DNA of 64,000 nucleotides from Rhodoplanes sp. Lineage in GTDB: Bacteria > Pseudomonadota > Alphaproteobacteria > Rhizobiales > Xanthobacteraceae. Where the stretch lies: contig NZ_JACAAX010000019.1 in assembly GCF_013377085.1 (NCBI RefSeq), forward strand, positions 53,251 to 117,250, in the 5' to 3' direction. This document shows positions 35,126 to 43,451 of this stretch, piece by piece; the first letter of the stretch is position 1, and every line of letters begins with the position of its first letter. Both the position numbers and the translations under genes were made by a program. The notes under the pieces are model-generated. The model did no database searches, had not been told where the DNA came from, and saw only the letters and a list, made by a program, of their open reading frames with translations.

Positions 35126-35994
35126 GGCAGCACCCGGCCGGTTGTGAGGCGACGCTCCAGCGAGACTCGGATCGCCTCGCGCGTGAGGGCTTTCACCATC
35201 GCCAGCCGATAGTCGCGGGAGGCGCGGATATCGGTGATGGGTTTGGTCGCGGCGGCGACCATGTCGATGCCGCGCTCGAACGCGTCCGCGTCATCGAGCC
35301 CTTTCCCGAGCTGGTCTTCCGCATCGAGCGCCCGGACCGGCGTGGGACCGACGGCACCGAGCGCCACCCTGACCTTGCCGGTTCCGAGAATCATCGCGGC
35401 AGCACCGACCGTCGCGATGTCGATGCCGTTCCGGCGCGCGAGCTTGATGTAGGCGGAGCCTGCACCATCCTCGGGGCACGGACAGAAGATGCTTTCGATC
35501 AACTCGCCCTGGGCGAGCGAGGTCTTCCCGGGAGCCGTCACGAAGGATTGGATCGGAACGGCTCGTCGCCCGTTTGGTCCGACCACGTTGACGACGGCGT
35601 CGTAGATGTACAGCGGCGGCATCGTATCGGCGGCCGGCGAGGCGTTGCCGATGTTTCCGCACAGCGTTCCGCGGTTTCGTATCTGCTCGGAGCCGATCTG
35701 ACCGGCCGCATCGGCGAGAGCCGCGTAGCGATCCCTGATGACCGGATGACTTGCGACATCGCTCAGGCGCGTCAGAGCGCCGAAGAGAACCCCGCTCCCG
35801 GTGACCTGTATCGTGCTGTCGAGGTCGCGAACCTTGGAGAGCAGGACGAGGAGCTTCGGTGAGGACTTTCCGGCCCGGATGTGGATCAGCACATCCGTGC
35901 CTCCGGCGACAAGCGCAGCGTCGGCACCATAAGTCGGCAGGAGCGAAAACACCTCGTCGAGGGCTCTCGGCGCAGCCACTCGGAATTGGGCCAT
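35122..35994 (-). CDS. Xanthine dehydrogenase-family hydroxylase, FAD-binding subunit
   Basis: 290 residues from ATG 35994 (MAQFRVAAPRALDEVF), with GGGTGG-like GGGTGGTC ahead; a GTG three codons earlier is also possible. LVAGGTDVLIHIRAG (about 29-43) and RNRGTLCGNIGNASPAADTMP (split near 106-126) are the FAD-binding motifs, and the C-terminal CO-dehydrogenase flavoprotein domain is present. First gene of the leftward operon divergent from the GntR/FCD regulator. Confidence 0.93.
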   Translation of the reverse strand: MAQFRVAAPRALDEVFSLLPTYGADAALVAGGTDVLIHIRAGKSSPKLLVLLSKVRDLDSTIQVTGSGVLFGALTRLSDVASHPVIRDRYAALADAAGQIGSEQIRNRGTLCGNIGNASPAADTMPPLYIYDAVVNVVGPNGRRAVPIQSFVTAPGKTSLAQGELIESIFCPCPEDGAGSAYIKLARRNGIDIATVGAAAMILGTGKVRVALGAVGPTPVRALDAEDQLGKGLDDADAFERGIDMVAAATKPITDIRASRDYRLAMVKALTREAIRVSLERRLTTGRVLP

Positions 35995-36318
35995 ATCGAC
36001 CACCCGTGATTACGAACCGCAACGAACCGACCAGGGCAGATCTGTCCTGGCGCCCCTCAACGGCGCCGGTCGGAAGGGCCCGAACGGGTCGGTTGAGGTC
36101 TAGGAGACTTCAGGCGGGGGCTGTTCTTGCGGGGGTGGCAGTCGGATTCTGGTACGCAGGCCGAGGAATTCGATGGTCGAATCGGCTCGCTTCTCGAGGT
36201 TCGTCCTTTCGACCGTCGGACAACGGCGACCATCGTCGTGGTCCTACCGAGCTCGCCTCAGGGGCGGGCTTCAATGTTCGAACATCTGACACTTTTGATA
36301 CGATGGTCGACAATCAGG

Positions 36319-36331
36319 TATACTACGTATA
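36319..36331. promoter_or_regulatory. TATAC-TAC-GTATA palindrome, candidate GntR/FCD operator
   Basis: Five-base perfect arms lie between the divergent Mo-hydroxylase operon and the regulator gene at 36430. FCD-type GntR proteins recognise short A/T-rich palindromes of this kind (GTATAC-like). The rest of the 36004-36429 interval shows no gene. Confidence 0.5.
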
Positions 36332-36429
36332 GTGTTCGCACATAGGGCCTATGAGTTGCCGCTCGAGCGAATTGTCTCCAAAATGAAAAGTTGGGGCTGC
36401 CGGTGCGCCGGTTTCGCCCTGCAGGGCTG

Positions 36430-37194
36430 ATGATCGCGACCATGACCAAAAGAAAATTCGACCCGAAGAGCCGCCGAGTCGGCGAGACGCTGGCCTCCGC
36501 GACCTACGTGAGTCTGCGCCGCGACATCATCGACGGTGCGCTCGAGCCAGGAAGCCAGTTGCGGATCCGCCAGCTCTGCGAGCGCTACGGCACCGGCTTC
36601 AGCCCGATTCGCGAAGCGCTGAATCGGCTGCTGCGCGACGGACTGGTGACGCAGACCGACCTTCGTGGATTCGCTGTGGCGCCGCTCAGCAGGGCCGAGT
36701 TGGAGGAGATCACGGTCACGCGGTGTTGGCTGAACGAGCTCGCGCTCCGGCAATCCATCAAGCGCGGCGATACCGCGTGGGAAGAAGGCATCGTCCTCGC
36801 CTATCATCGGCTGGCGCGCATCGCCGTCGATGCGCCGGGCGTCGACCGGGCGAACAGCGCCGAGAGCAACGAAGCCGCGCACCGCGCCTTTCACGCCAGC
36901 CTGCTGCGTGCCTGTGGTTCATCCTTTCTGTTGGGATATTGTGAGCAGTTGTTCGATCTCGGCGACAGATACCGGCGTCTCGTCAAGCCGACGACGCGAA
37001 AAGAACGTCAGCAGGACGAGCACCGGCTCATCATGGAGGCCACACTGTCGCGCGACGCCGAAAGCGCGGCAAATCTCCTGACCGGTCATCTTCTCAAGAC
37101 GGCCGAGCTGGCGTCTCGGGCTCTCGATGATCAGGATTCCGGATCGCCGAGCAAAGAGACGGGCAAATCAGTCCTCGCAACCGCAGAGCCATGA
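36430..37194 (+). CDS. GntR-family transcriptional regulator (FCD domain)
   Basis: About 254 residues from ATG 36430, preceded by GCAGGG; ATG 36442 is an alternative. The N-terminal winged helix-turn-helix reads YVSLRRDIIDGALEPGSQLR then CERYGTGFSPIREALNRLLRDGLV (as two pieces near 26-75). The all-helical FCD domain follows (AHRAFHASLLRACGS, then QQDEHRLIMEATLSRDAESA) with the usual metal-binding His residues. It most likely represses the divergent Mo-hydroxylase to malonyl-CoA decarboxylase operon until an organic acid binds. Confidence 0.92.
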   Translation: MIATMTKRKFDPKSRRVGETLASATYVSLRRDIIDGALEPGSQLRIRQLCERYGTGFSPIREALNRLLRDGLVTQTDLRGFAVAPLSRAELEEITVTRCWLNELALRQSIKRGDTAWEEGIVLAYHRLARIAVDAPGVDRANSAESNEAAHRAFHASLLRACGSSFLLGYCEQLFDLGDRYRRLVKPTTRKERQQDEHRLIMEATLSRDAESAANLLTGHLLKTAELASRALDDQDSGSPSKETGKSVLATAEP

Positions 37195-37372
37195 GCCGTC
37201 GTTCGGCATTCCGCTATTTCGTCGTTCGGTGATGGTTGGACCCAGAGCCAGAGAAGCTTGTATTGTTGATCCCACGTCTGCTTCCGGCACCAAGCCGCGG
37301 CGTGAGTGAGGAACGCTCACGTCAGATTAGAGCGATTTCCGATCGAGATGAATCGGCCTACGAACTCCGCTC

Positions 37373-37606
37373 GTCCCCGCGAAAGCGCTACGGGATGCAC
37401 ACATCGCTTGCCATGCATGAGAGCGTCATGCGCGGGCTCGACCCGCGCATCCATCGATTTTCGCAAAAATGCTTTGTTCGCAGGATGATGGATCGCCGGG
37501 TCAAGCCCGGCGATGACGACGGTGGGGAAGGCGCTCTTTTTGCCGTACCACCAGATGGTCTCGACAAAACGAGATCTGTGCATCCCGTAGCGCGAAAGCG
37601 GGGACC
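37373..37606. repeat. Composite element with ~30-base inverted ends
   Basis: GTCCCCGCGAAAGCGCTACG plus GGATGCACA at the left (about 37373-37402) reappears inverted as TGTGCATCCCGTAGCGCGAA plus AGCGGGGAC at the right (about 37578-37606). The outer arms enclose a copy of the ~100-bp palindromic repeat. The size and terminal repeats resemble a miniature inverted-repeat element or a nested insertion; no coding capacity. Confidence 0.65.
37423..37520. repeat. ~100-bp palindromic intergenic repeat, copy 3
   Basis: It begins CGTCATGCGCGGGCTCGAC and ends GGTCAAGCCCGGCGATGACGAC, the same design of GC arms with a CTCGACCCG/CGGGTCAAGCC core and an A/T-rich middle as copies 1 and 2, in mixed arm order. 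Confidence 0.75.
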
Positions 37607-37655
37607 CAGAACCGCGGGCGTGGCCCCTCGATTCCCGCTTTCGCGGGAATGAGCG
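37590..37655. repeat. Short inverted repeat around CGCTTTCGCG
   Basis: GCGAAAGCGGGGA at about 37592-37604 pairs with TCCCGCTTTCGCGGGA at about 37632-37647. This is a stem typical of intergenic dyads; it shares its left arm with the composite element above. Confidence 0.5.
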
Positions 37656-37844
37656 GAGGGTGGGTCGAGATCGCCGGAAAATGCTCTAGTGGAGAGCTGC
37701 GGATATCCCGGCAGAACTCCGCCCCCGTTGACCCGCGCTGCCGCCGATGCGGACGTCCGAGGTCCGCCGATCTCCCTCACGCTCAGGGTGACGTCGAGGT
37801 CGGACAAGGCGATCCGCTCCGCCATGTCCGCGAGCGACGACAAC

Positions 37845-38080
37845 GTCATGGCGCGGCCGGAGTGCCGCCACCCCGATCGCGTCCTGATTGGGCATCCGTT
37901 CGATCCACCAGATCTGATTCCGCTGATCGAGGTGGTGGCGGCACGTTGACCTCGGCCGCGGCGATCGAAACCGCCACGCTGGTCTATCGCCGGATCGGGA
38001 AGAAGCCGATCCCCGTGAAAAAGAAGCTCATGGGCCATATCGCGAGCCGGCTCCAGCCTGCCCTCCGGCGAGGACTGGTT
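37845..38080 (+). pseudogene. Broken 3-hydroxyacyl-CoA / L-carnitine dehydrogenase
   Basis: One frame encodes CRHPDRVLIGHPFDPPDLIP then LIEVV, the NAD-domain/C-domain junction of 3-hydroxyacyl-CoA and carnitine dehydrogenases (HPFNPPHLIPLVEVV). It stops at about 37947. The match continues in another frame as TSAAAIETATLVYRRIGKKP and IPVKKKLMGHIASRLQPAL, the next conserved block. So the gene has a frameshift near 37935 and lacks both its N-terminal Rossmann domain and its C-terminus. Confidence 0.75.
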
Positions 38081-38250
38081 CGGCTTCGCCGAGGGCGACG
38101 ACTCCACCTTCGAGGCACGGCCGTGACGATTCTCAAACAGCCGACCAGGTGAACGACTGGACAAATCGTAAGCTTCTCGAACGAGGCAATCCATACTAGC
38201 TTTCGGCCGCGTGTAGCTGGGCTGATACCGGGCTCGGTCGACGGGCGTCA

Positions 38251-39027
38251 ATGGTGGACATGATGCAGGCGAGTCCGGCTTCGAGAATCCTGTTCTCCGG
38301 TGATACGGCCATGATCGTCGAGTTCGGCGACACAGTGGACCGCCACGTCAACGCGCTCGTTCTCGAATTCGCGCATCGCGTGGAGCGAGCTGCCATACCC
38401 GGGATCGAGGAGCTGGTCCCGACATTTCGATCCCTGATGGTGCACTACGAGCCGCTGCTGCTCGAGCCAGCCGACCTGATGGCGCGGCTGAAGGAGATGA
38501 TTGCAGGACTGGAAGCGGCCGACATGGCCGGCCTGTTGGAGCAGTCCGGCCGGTTGTGGCATATGCCCACCTGCTATGACGAGGCGGTGGCCCCCGATCT
38601 CGCCGAGGTGGCGGCGCGCACCGGAATGACAGCGTCGCAGGTCGTCGATTGCCACAGCGCCGAGACCTATCACGTCTACATGCTGGGATATCTGCCGGGG
38701 TTTCCCTACATGGGAAACGTGCCGTCTCGCCTGGTGCTTCCGAAGCTTGCAACTCCGCGCCTGAAGGTGCCGGTAGGCGGAATCGCGATCGCAGGCGAGA
38801 TGACGGCCATTTATCCCATGGAAAGTCCGGGCGGCTGGTATCTGATCGGGCGCACGCCGGTGCCGATCTGGGATTTGCGGCGCGATCCCCCCGCCTTGAT
38901 CGCGCCCGGCGACAAGGTCAAGTTCGACCCGGTGTCCCTGGACGCCTTTGCGGCGATGGCAGCGCGCGCGGCCGAGGGATCGCTGACGCTCGCCCCCGAG
39001 CCATTCTCGAGCGGCGCCCACCCCTGA
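38251..39027 (+). CDS. KipI/PxpB-like protein (5-oxoprolinase subunit B, allophanate hydrolase subunit 1 family)
   Basis: 258 residues; the ATG at 38260 is an alternative start. The C-terminal KipI/PxpB block is complete: YHVYMLGYLPGFPYMGNVPS (about 140-159), TPRLKVPVGGIAIAG (about 168-182) and PGGWYLIGRTPV (about 192-203). KipI-type proteins work with a KipA/PxpC partner, encoded immediately downstream in most genomes, to hydrolyse 5-oxoproline or related cyclic amides, or to control a kinase. No PxpC or PxpA gene follows here; a TRAP transporter does, so this is an orphan or has distant partners. Confidence 0.85.
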   Translation: MVDMMQASPASRILFSGDTAMIVEFGDTVDRHVNALVLEFAHRVERAAIPGIEELVPTFRSLMVHYEPLLLEPADLMARLKEMIAGLEAADMAGLLEQSGRLWHMPTCYDEAVAPDLAEVAARTGMTASQVVDCHSAETYHVYMLGYLPGFPYMGNVPSRLVLPKLATPRLKVPVGGIAIAGEMTAIYPMESPGGWYLIGRTPVPIWDLRRDPPALIAPGDKVKFDPVSLDAFAAMAARAAEGSLTLAPEPFSSGAHP

Positions 39028-39089
39028 CGATCCGGCCGTGGCGGATTCGAGCAAACCGTTCCGACGCCGTCGAGGAGCCACATCGGGGT

Positions 39090-39104
39090 CGGCACGGATG
39101 TTGC
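39090..39104 (+). promoter_or_regulatory. Sigma-54-like promoter ahead of the TRAP operon
   Basis: CGGCACG-GATG-TTGC differs from the consensus TGGCACG-N4-TTGC only at the first base, and has GG and GC ten bases apart. dctP starts about 118 bases downstream. TRAP and Dct systems are often sigma-54 controlled, but there is no recognisable enhancer here, so this is a candidate only. Confidence 0.45.
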
Positions 39105-39221
39105 CAAGCCAGGGCGCCGGTCCTATCGTACTATTAATAGGATGACTTACACCGACTGCTGTCCAATCGCCCGGCAGTGACTGCCTATTTTTCCCGCATT
39201 TTCGAAACAAGGAGCCACTCG

Positions 39222-40223
39222 ATGGCGTCCCGCGCACACGTGATCCCTGCTGCGTTGCTGATCCTGGGAGGGCTCGTTTCGTCTCCCGCCCTCGCCCAGA
39301 CCACCGTGAAGCTCGGCCACGATCAGCCCGAGACCAGCACCCATCACCAGGCCGCAGTGAAGTGGAAGGAACTGGTGGAGAGCCGCACCGGCGGCAAGGT
39401 GAAGGTCCAGATCTTCCCGTCCAGCATGCTCGGCAGCGGCACCCAGATGGTCGAGCAGGTTCAGGCCGGCGCGCTCGAGGCCGCCGTGCTGCCGACCGCC
39501 TGGGTCGCGCCGCTGGCGCCCAGCGTGCAGGTGCTCGATCTGCCGTTCCTGTTCCCCAATCGCGAGGTCGCCTACAAGGTGGTCGACGGCCCGGTCGGCA
39601 CCGAGATCCTCAAGCCGCTCGAGAAGGTGAACATCGAAGGCGTCGCCTTCTGGGAGTCCGGCTTCAAGCAGTTCACCGCGAACACTCCGATCCGCCAGCC
39701 TGCCGACTACAAGGGACAGAAGATCCGGACCATGCCGGCGCCGGTCATCCAGGAGCAGTTCAAGGCGTTCGGCGCGACGCCGACCATGATCAACTTCAGC
39801 GAGCTCTACAGCGCGCTGCAGCAGAAGGTGGTGGACGGCCAGGAAAACCCGATCGCCACCATCGCCTCGATGCGCTTCTTCGAGGTCCAGAAGTACATGA
39901 CCCTGTCGGACCATGGCTTCCTCGCCTATGTGTTCATGATCAACAAGCCGATGCTGGACAAGCTGCCGGCCGACCAGCGCGACATCCTGGTCAAGGCAGC
40001 CCGCGAAGCGGGCCAATACCAGCGCGACATCATCAAGGCGGCCGAGGCGCAGCACCTCGAGGCCTTCAAGAAGGCCGGCGTCGAGATCATGACGCTGTCG
40101 CCCGAGCAGCGCGCCGAGTTCGAGAAGGCCTCGCGCCCCGTCTACGACTGGTACATCGCGAAATTCGGCCCGGCGACGGTCGATCTCGTCCGCGCCGATG
40201 TCGCCAAGGCGCAGGGCAAGTGA
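39222..40223 (+). CDS. dctP: TRAP transporter substrate-binding protein (DctP family)
   Basis: 333 residues with a signal peptide (MASRAHVIPAALLILGGLVS, cleaved after ALA-QTT). The mature protein begins TTVKLGHDQPETSTHHQAAV and has the conserved arginine region KIRTMPAPVIQEQFKAFGAT (about 166-185) for binding the substrate carboxylate, and ELYSALQQKVVDGQENP (about 194-210). ATG 39222 follows AAGGAGCCACTCG. It delivers an organic acid to DctQM. Substrate unknown. Confidence 0.94.
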   Translation: MASRAHVIPAALLILGGLVSSPALAQTTVKLGHDQPETSTHHQAAVKWKELVESRTGGKVKVQIFPSSMLGSGTQMVEQVQAGALEAAVLPTAWVAPLAPSVQVLDLPFLFPNREVAYKVVDGPVGTEILKPLEKVNIEGVAFWESGFKQFTANTPIRQPADYKGQKIRTMPAPVIQEQFKAFGATPTMINFSELYSALQQKVVDGQENPIATIASMRFFEVQKYMTLSDHGFLAYVFMINKPMLDKLPADQRDILVKAAREAGQYQRDIIKAAEAQHLEAFKKAGVEIMTLSPEQRAEFEKASRPVYDWYIAKFGPATVDLVRADVAKAQGK

Positions 40224-40248
40224 CCGCCTTCATCGCGGAGTCGATCGC

Positions 40249-40788
40249 ATGAACGCGACGACGGGACCGTCGCCGTCGATCCTGGCCAGGGCAGACCAAG
40301 TTCTGTCCTGGCTGGAGATCACCTTCGTCGGCGGCGCGCTGGCCTTCGCCAGCGTTCTGCTGTTCGTCAACGTGGTGCTTCGCTACGTCTTCCTCATGCC
40401 GATCTCCTGGGCCGAGGAGGTCAGTCTCTACCTGATGGTCTGGATCGTGTTCGTCGGCGCCAGTGTCGCCGTCCGGACGCGCGGCCACATCGCCATCGAC
40501 CTTCTCCCGCTGGTGCTGTCGGCAGCCAACAAGCGACGGCTGGCGATCGCAATCGCGATGGTGGTTCTGGTCTTTCTGGCCGTGTTCGGCTGGTACAGCG
40601 GCCAGCATACGCTGCGCGTCTTCAGCAGCGGACAGGTCACGCCGGTGATGCAGGCGCCGATGTGGCTGACCTATCTCGCCATGCCGTTCGGTTCCGCCCT
40701 GATGTTTCTGCGGACCTGTCAGCTCTTGTGGCGGCTCGTGCGTCAGCAGCCATCGGACCTCTCCTTCGCGATGGACCTACAGGACTGA
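40249..40788 (+). CDS. dctQ: TRAP transporter small membrane subunit (DctQ)
   Basis: 179 residues with four membrane helices, the usual DctQ layout. FVNVVLRYVFLMPISWAEEV (about 40-59) is the typical segment after helix 1. It begins 25 bases after dctP and is followed by dctM after 4 bases. Confidence 0.92.
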   Translation: MNATTGPSPSILARADQVLSWLEITFVGGALAFASVLLFVNVVLRYVFLMPISWAEEVSLYLMVWIVFVGASVAVRTRGHIAIDLLPLVLSAANKRRLAIAIAMVVLVFLAVFGWYSGQHTLRVFSSGQVTPVMQAPMWLTYLAMPFGSALMFLRTCQLLWRLVRQQPSDLSFAMDLQD

Positions 40789-40792
40789 GCCC

Positions 40793-42082
40793 GTGACCGC
40801 GCTGTTGATCTTCATTCTGCTCGCGATCGGGTTGTTCTCGACCGTGCCGATGTTCATCGTGCTGGTCGGCACGTCGTTCATCGTGTTCGCCATGACCAGC
40901 TCGATTCCGCTGTCGATCCTGCCCCAGCGGGTGTTCGCGGGGCTCGAAAGCTTCCCGCTGCTGGCCATTCCGTTCTTCATCCTGGCCGCCAACATCATGG
41001 GGCGCGGCGGCCTGTCGGCTCGCCTGATCGCCTTCATCCAAGGGCTGGTCGGCCACCTGCCGGGCGGACTCGGGATGACGGTGGTCATCACCTGCGTGCT
41101 GTTCGGCGCCATCACGGGCTCGAGTGCATCGACCATCGTCGCGGTCGGCGGCATTCTCTATCCGGCGCTGATCAAGGCCGGCTACGGCGAGCGTTTCGCG
41201 CTCGGCGTCGTCACATCGTCGGCGCTGATCGGCATGATCATTCCGCCGTCCAACGCCATGATCGTCTTCGGCGCGATCGCCAACGTGTCGATCGGTGCGC
41301 TGTTCATGTCAGGCATCGGTGCCGGCCTGGTGTTCGCGCTCGTCTACGCCGTCTATTGCGTGGTCTGGGCGATCATCAACAAGGTTCCGCGCTCCCGCCG
41401 AGCCACGCTCGCCGAGATCGCGCAGAATGCGCGCGAGGTGGTGTGGGGCCTCGGCATGCCCGCCATCATCCTCGGCGGACTCTATGGCGGCGTGTTCACG
41501 GCCACCGAGGCGGCCGCCGTGTCGGTGATCTACGCCGCCTTCGTGTGCTGCGTGATCTACCGCCAGCTCGACCTCGTCGGCCTGTGGGAGGTCTGCATCG
41601 AGTCGGGTCTCGCCAGCGCCCGCATCCTGATCATGGTCGGCGCGGCCAGCCTGTTCTCCTGGCTGCTCACCGTTTCCGGCGTCACCCAGGCGATCGTCAC
41701 GCCGTTCGCCGACCTGCGCTCCTCGCCGGATCAGACGCTCCTGTTCGTCAACATCCTGGCGCTGATCGCCGGCATGCTGGTCGACGTGTTCTCGAACCTC
41801 CTGATCCTGGTGCCGATCCTGCTGCCGATGGTCACCGGCGCCGGCATCTCCGGCACGCATTTCGGCATCGTGATGTCGGTCAATGTCGACATCGGCAACA
41901 TCACGCCGCCGTTCGGGCTCAACCTGTTCGTCGCCAGCGGGACGTTCGACAAATCCTATGCGACGGTGGTGTGGGCGGTGCTGCCCTGGCTCGTGCTGGC
42001 GCTGTTCAGCCTCGCGATCATCACCTACGTACCGGAGATCAGTTTGTGGCTGCCGCGCCAGCTCTATCCGGAATTGAGGTGA
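40793..42082 (+). CDS. dctM: TRAP transporter large membrane subunit (DctM)
   Basis: 429 residues with about 12 membrane helices. It starts at GTG 40793. Signatures of DctM include FAGLESFPLLAIPFFILAAN (about 43-62), GAITGSSASTIVAVGGILYP (about 104-123) and IIPPSNAMIVFGAIANVS in the first half, and NVDIGNITPPFGLNLFV (about 363-379) in the second. With DctP and DctQ it forms a sodium-dependent uptake system. Confidence 0.94.
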   Translation: MTALLIFILLAIGLFSTVPMFIVLVGTSFIVFAMTSSIPLSILPQRVFAGLESFPLLAIPFFILAANIMGRGGLSARLIAFIQGLVGHLPGGLGMTVVITCVLFGAITGSSASTIVAVGGILYPALIKAGYGERFALGVVTSSALIGMIIPPSNAMIVFGAIANVSIGALFMSGIGAGLVFALVYAVYCVVWAIINKVPRSRRATLAEIAQNAREVVWGLGMPAIILGGLYGGVFTATEAAAVSVIYAAFVCCVIYRQLDLVGLWEVCIESGLASARILIMVGAASLFSWLLTVSGVTQAIVTPFADLRSSPDQTLLFVNILALIAGMLVDVFSNLLILVPILLPMVTGAGISGTHFGIVMSVNVDIGNITPPFGLNLFVASGTFDKSYATVVWAVLPWLVLALFSLAIITYVPEISLWLPRQLYPELR

Positions 42083-42182
42083 GGCCGGGGGGCCGCGACA
42101 GGTTCATTTGGCGCGCGTCTGCCGCCAGGCTGCAGCACTCCGCGCGAAATACTGCTCTCATCAACCTGCAGAAGGACACGAC

Positions 42183-43451
42183 ATGGCAACCGACGCCCGT
42201 CAAAACGTGATCGAGACGATCGACGCCAACCGCGACAAGGCGATCAAGCTGCTCCAGCAGATCGTCGCCATCCCGAGCGTCACGGGCGACGAGGGCAAGA
42301 TCCAGGCGTTCCTGTCGGACTACATGACCAAGGTCGGCCTCGACGTCGACATGTGGGAGTCCGACTGGGAGGCCCTGAAGACGCATCCTGGCTACATCCC
42401 GGTGGACCGCGGCTACGAGGGGCGTCCGAACATCGTCGCCACCTGGAAGGGGACGGGCGGCGGCCGCTCGCTGCTGCTGAACGGGCATACCGACGTGATC
42501 CCGGTCGGCAACGGCGAGGGCTGGAGCGACAATCCGTGGTCGGCGAAGATCGAGGACGGCCGCATCTACGGGCGCGGCTCGTGCGACATGAAGAGCGGTG
42601 TCGCCAGCCACATCCTGGCGGTGGAGTTCCTCAAGGCCGCGGGCGTCAAGCTCAAGGGTGACGTCCTGATCAACGTGGTGATCGACGAGGAGGTCAGCGG
42701 CCACGGGACGCTGGACACGGTCATCCGCGGCTACAAGGCCGATGCCGGCATCTCCGGCGAGACCAGCGGGCTCGCGGTGCAGCCCGCCTGCATCGGGCGC
42801 ATCTGGTTCGAGATCGAGATCCAGGGCAAGGCAGCCGGCATCCAGCGACGCTACCAGGGCGTCAGCGGCGTCGAGCTCGGCTACAAGATCACCAAGGCGG
42901 TCGAGGCCCTCGAGGCGCATCGGGTCGCCACCGTGAAGCATCCGCTCTACCCGAAACCGATCGATGCGCTGCCGTGCATGATCGGCGCCTTCCACGCCGG
43001 CAGCTTCCCGAGCTCGTTCCCGGCCACCTGCCTGCTCAAGGGCAGCATGGCGACGGTGCCGGGCGAGGACCACGAAGGCGTCAAGCGCAGCCTGGTGGAG
43101 GCGGTCGCGAAGGCCGCCGCCGCAGACCCGTGGATGAAGGACCATCCGCCGGTCGTCCGTTTCGTCGGCTACGACGCGCAGGCGTCGGAAATCCAGCACG
43201 ATCACGCCATCGTTCAGACGCTGTGCCGGAACTTCAAGGAGATCACCGGGCGCGACCCCGAGATCAGCGGCCGGCAGGGCGCGGCCGACACGCGCTTCCT
43301 CAACCTCTACGGCAACACGCCGACCGTCATCTTCGGTCCCGGCTCGACGGCGGTGATGCATTCCGACGACGAGTACGTCTCCATCGACGACTACATCACC
43401 GCGATCAAGGTCATGGCGCTCAGCATCTACGATTGGTGCGAAGCCCGCTGA
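42183..43451 (+). CDS. M20-family metallopeptidase / deacylase (ArgE/DapE-like)
   Basis: 422 residues from ATG 42183. The dinuclear zinc motif is complete: LLNGHTDVIPV (about 100-110, first His), GRGSCDMKSG (about 132-141, bridging Asp), VIDEEVSGHG (about 167-176, catalytic Glu pair) and a late HSDDEYV (about 398-404). The dimerisation insert carries ASEIQHDHA. It cleaves an N-acyl or peptide bond in the cytosol. It follows the TRAP transporter by 100 bases and likely acts on the imported compound, which would then be an N-acylated amino acid, dipeptide or similar. Confidence 0.9.
   Translation: MATDARQNVIETIDANRDKAIKLLQQIVAIPSVTGDEGKIQAFLSDYMTKVGLDVDMWESDWEALKTHPGYIPVDRGYEGRPNIVATWKGTGGGRSLLLNGHTDVIPVGNGEGWSDNPWSAKIEDGRIYGRGSCDMKSGVASHILAVEFLKAAGVKLKGDVLINVVIDEEVSGHGTLDTVIRGYKADAGISGETSGLAVQPACIGRIWFEIEIQGKAAGIQRRYQGVSGVELGYKITKAVEALEAHRVATVKHPLYPKPIDALPCMIGAFHAGSFPSSFPATCLLKGSMATVPGEDHEGVKRSLVEAVAKAAAADPWMKDHPPVVRFVGYDAQASEIQHDHAIVQTLCRNFKEITGRDPEISGRQGAADTRFLNLYGNTPTVIFGPGSTAVMHSDDEYVSIDDYITAIKVMALSIYDWCEAR

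Larger units (their letters stand above)
37195..38250. other. Repeat-rich, gene-poor interval with a decayed dehydrogenase
   Basis: No intact gene is seen between the GntR regulator and the KipI-like gene. It contains a composite inverted repeat (37373-37606) with a palindromic repeat inside it, a short stem around 37590-37655, and the pseudogene at 37845-38080. Base composition is slightly less GC-rich than the flanking genes, consistent with decay. Confidence 0.65.

Noticed and set aside
37649..38152. Intact gene across the repeat-rich interval
   Set aside because: The frame mixes non-homologous sequence with one half of a broken dehydrogenase; the other half lies in a different frame.
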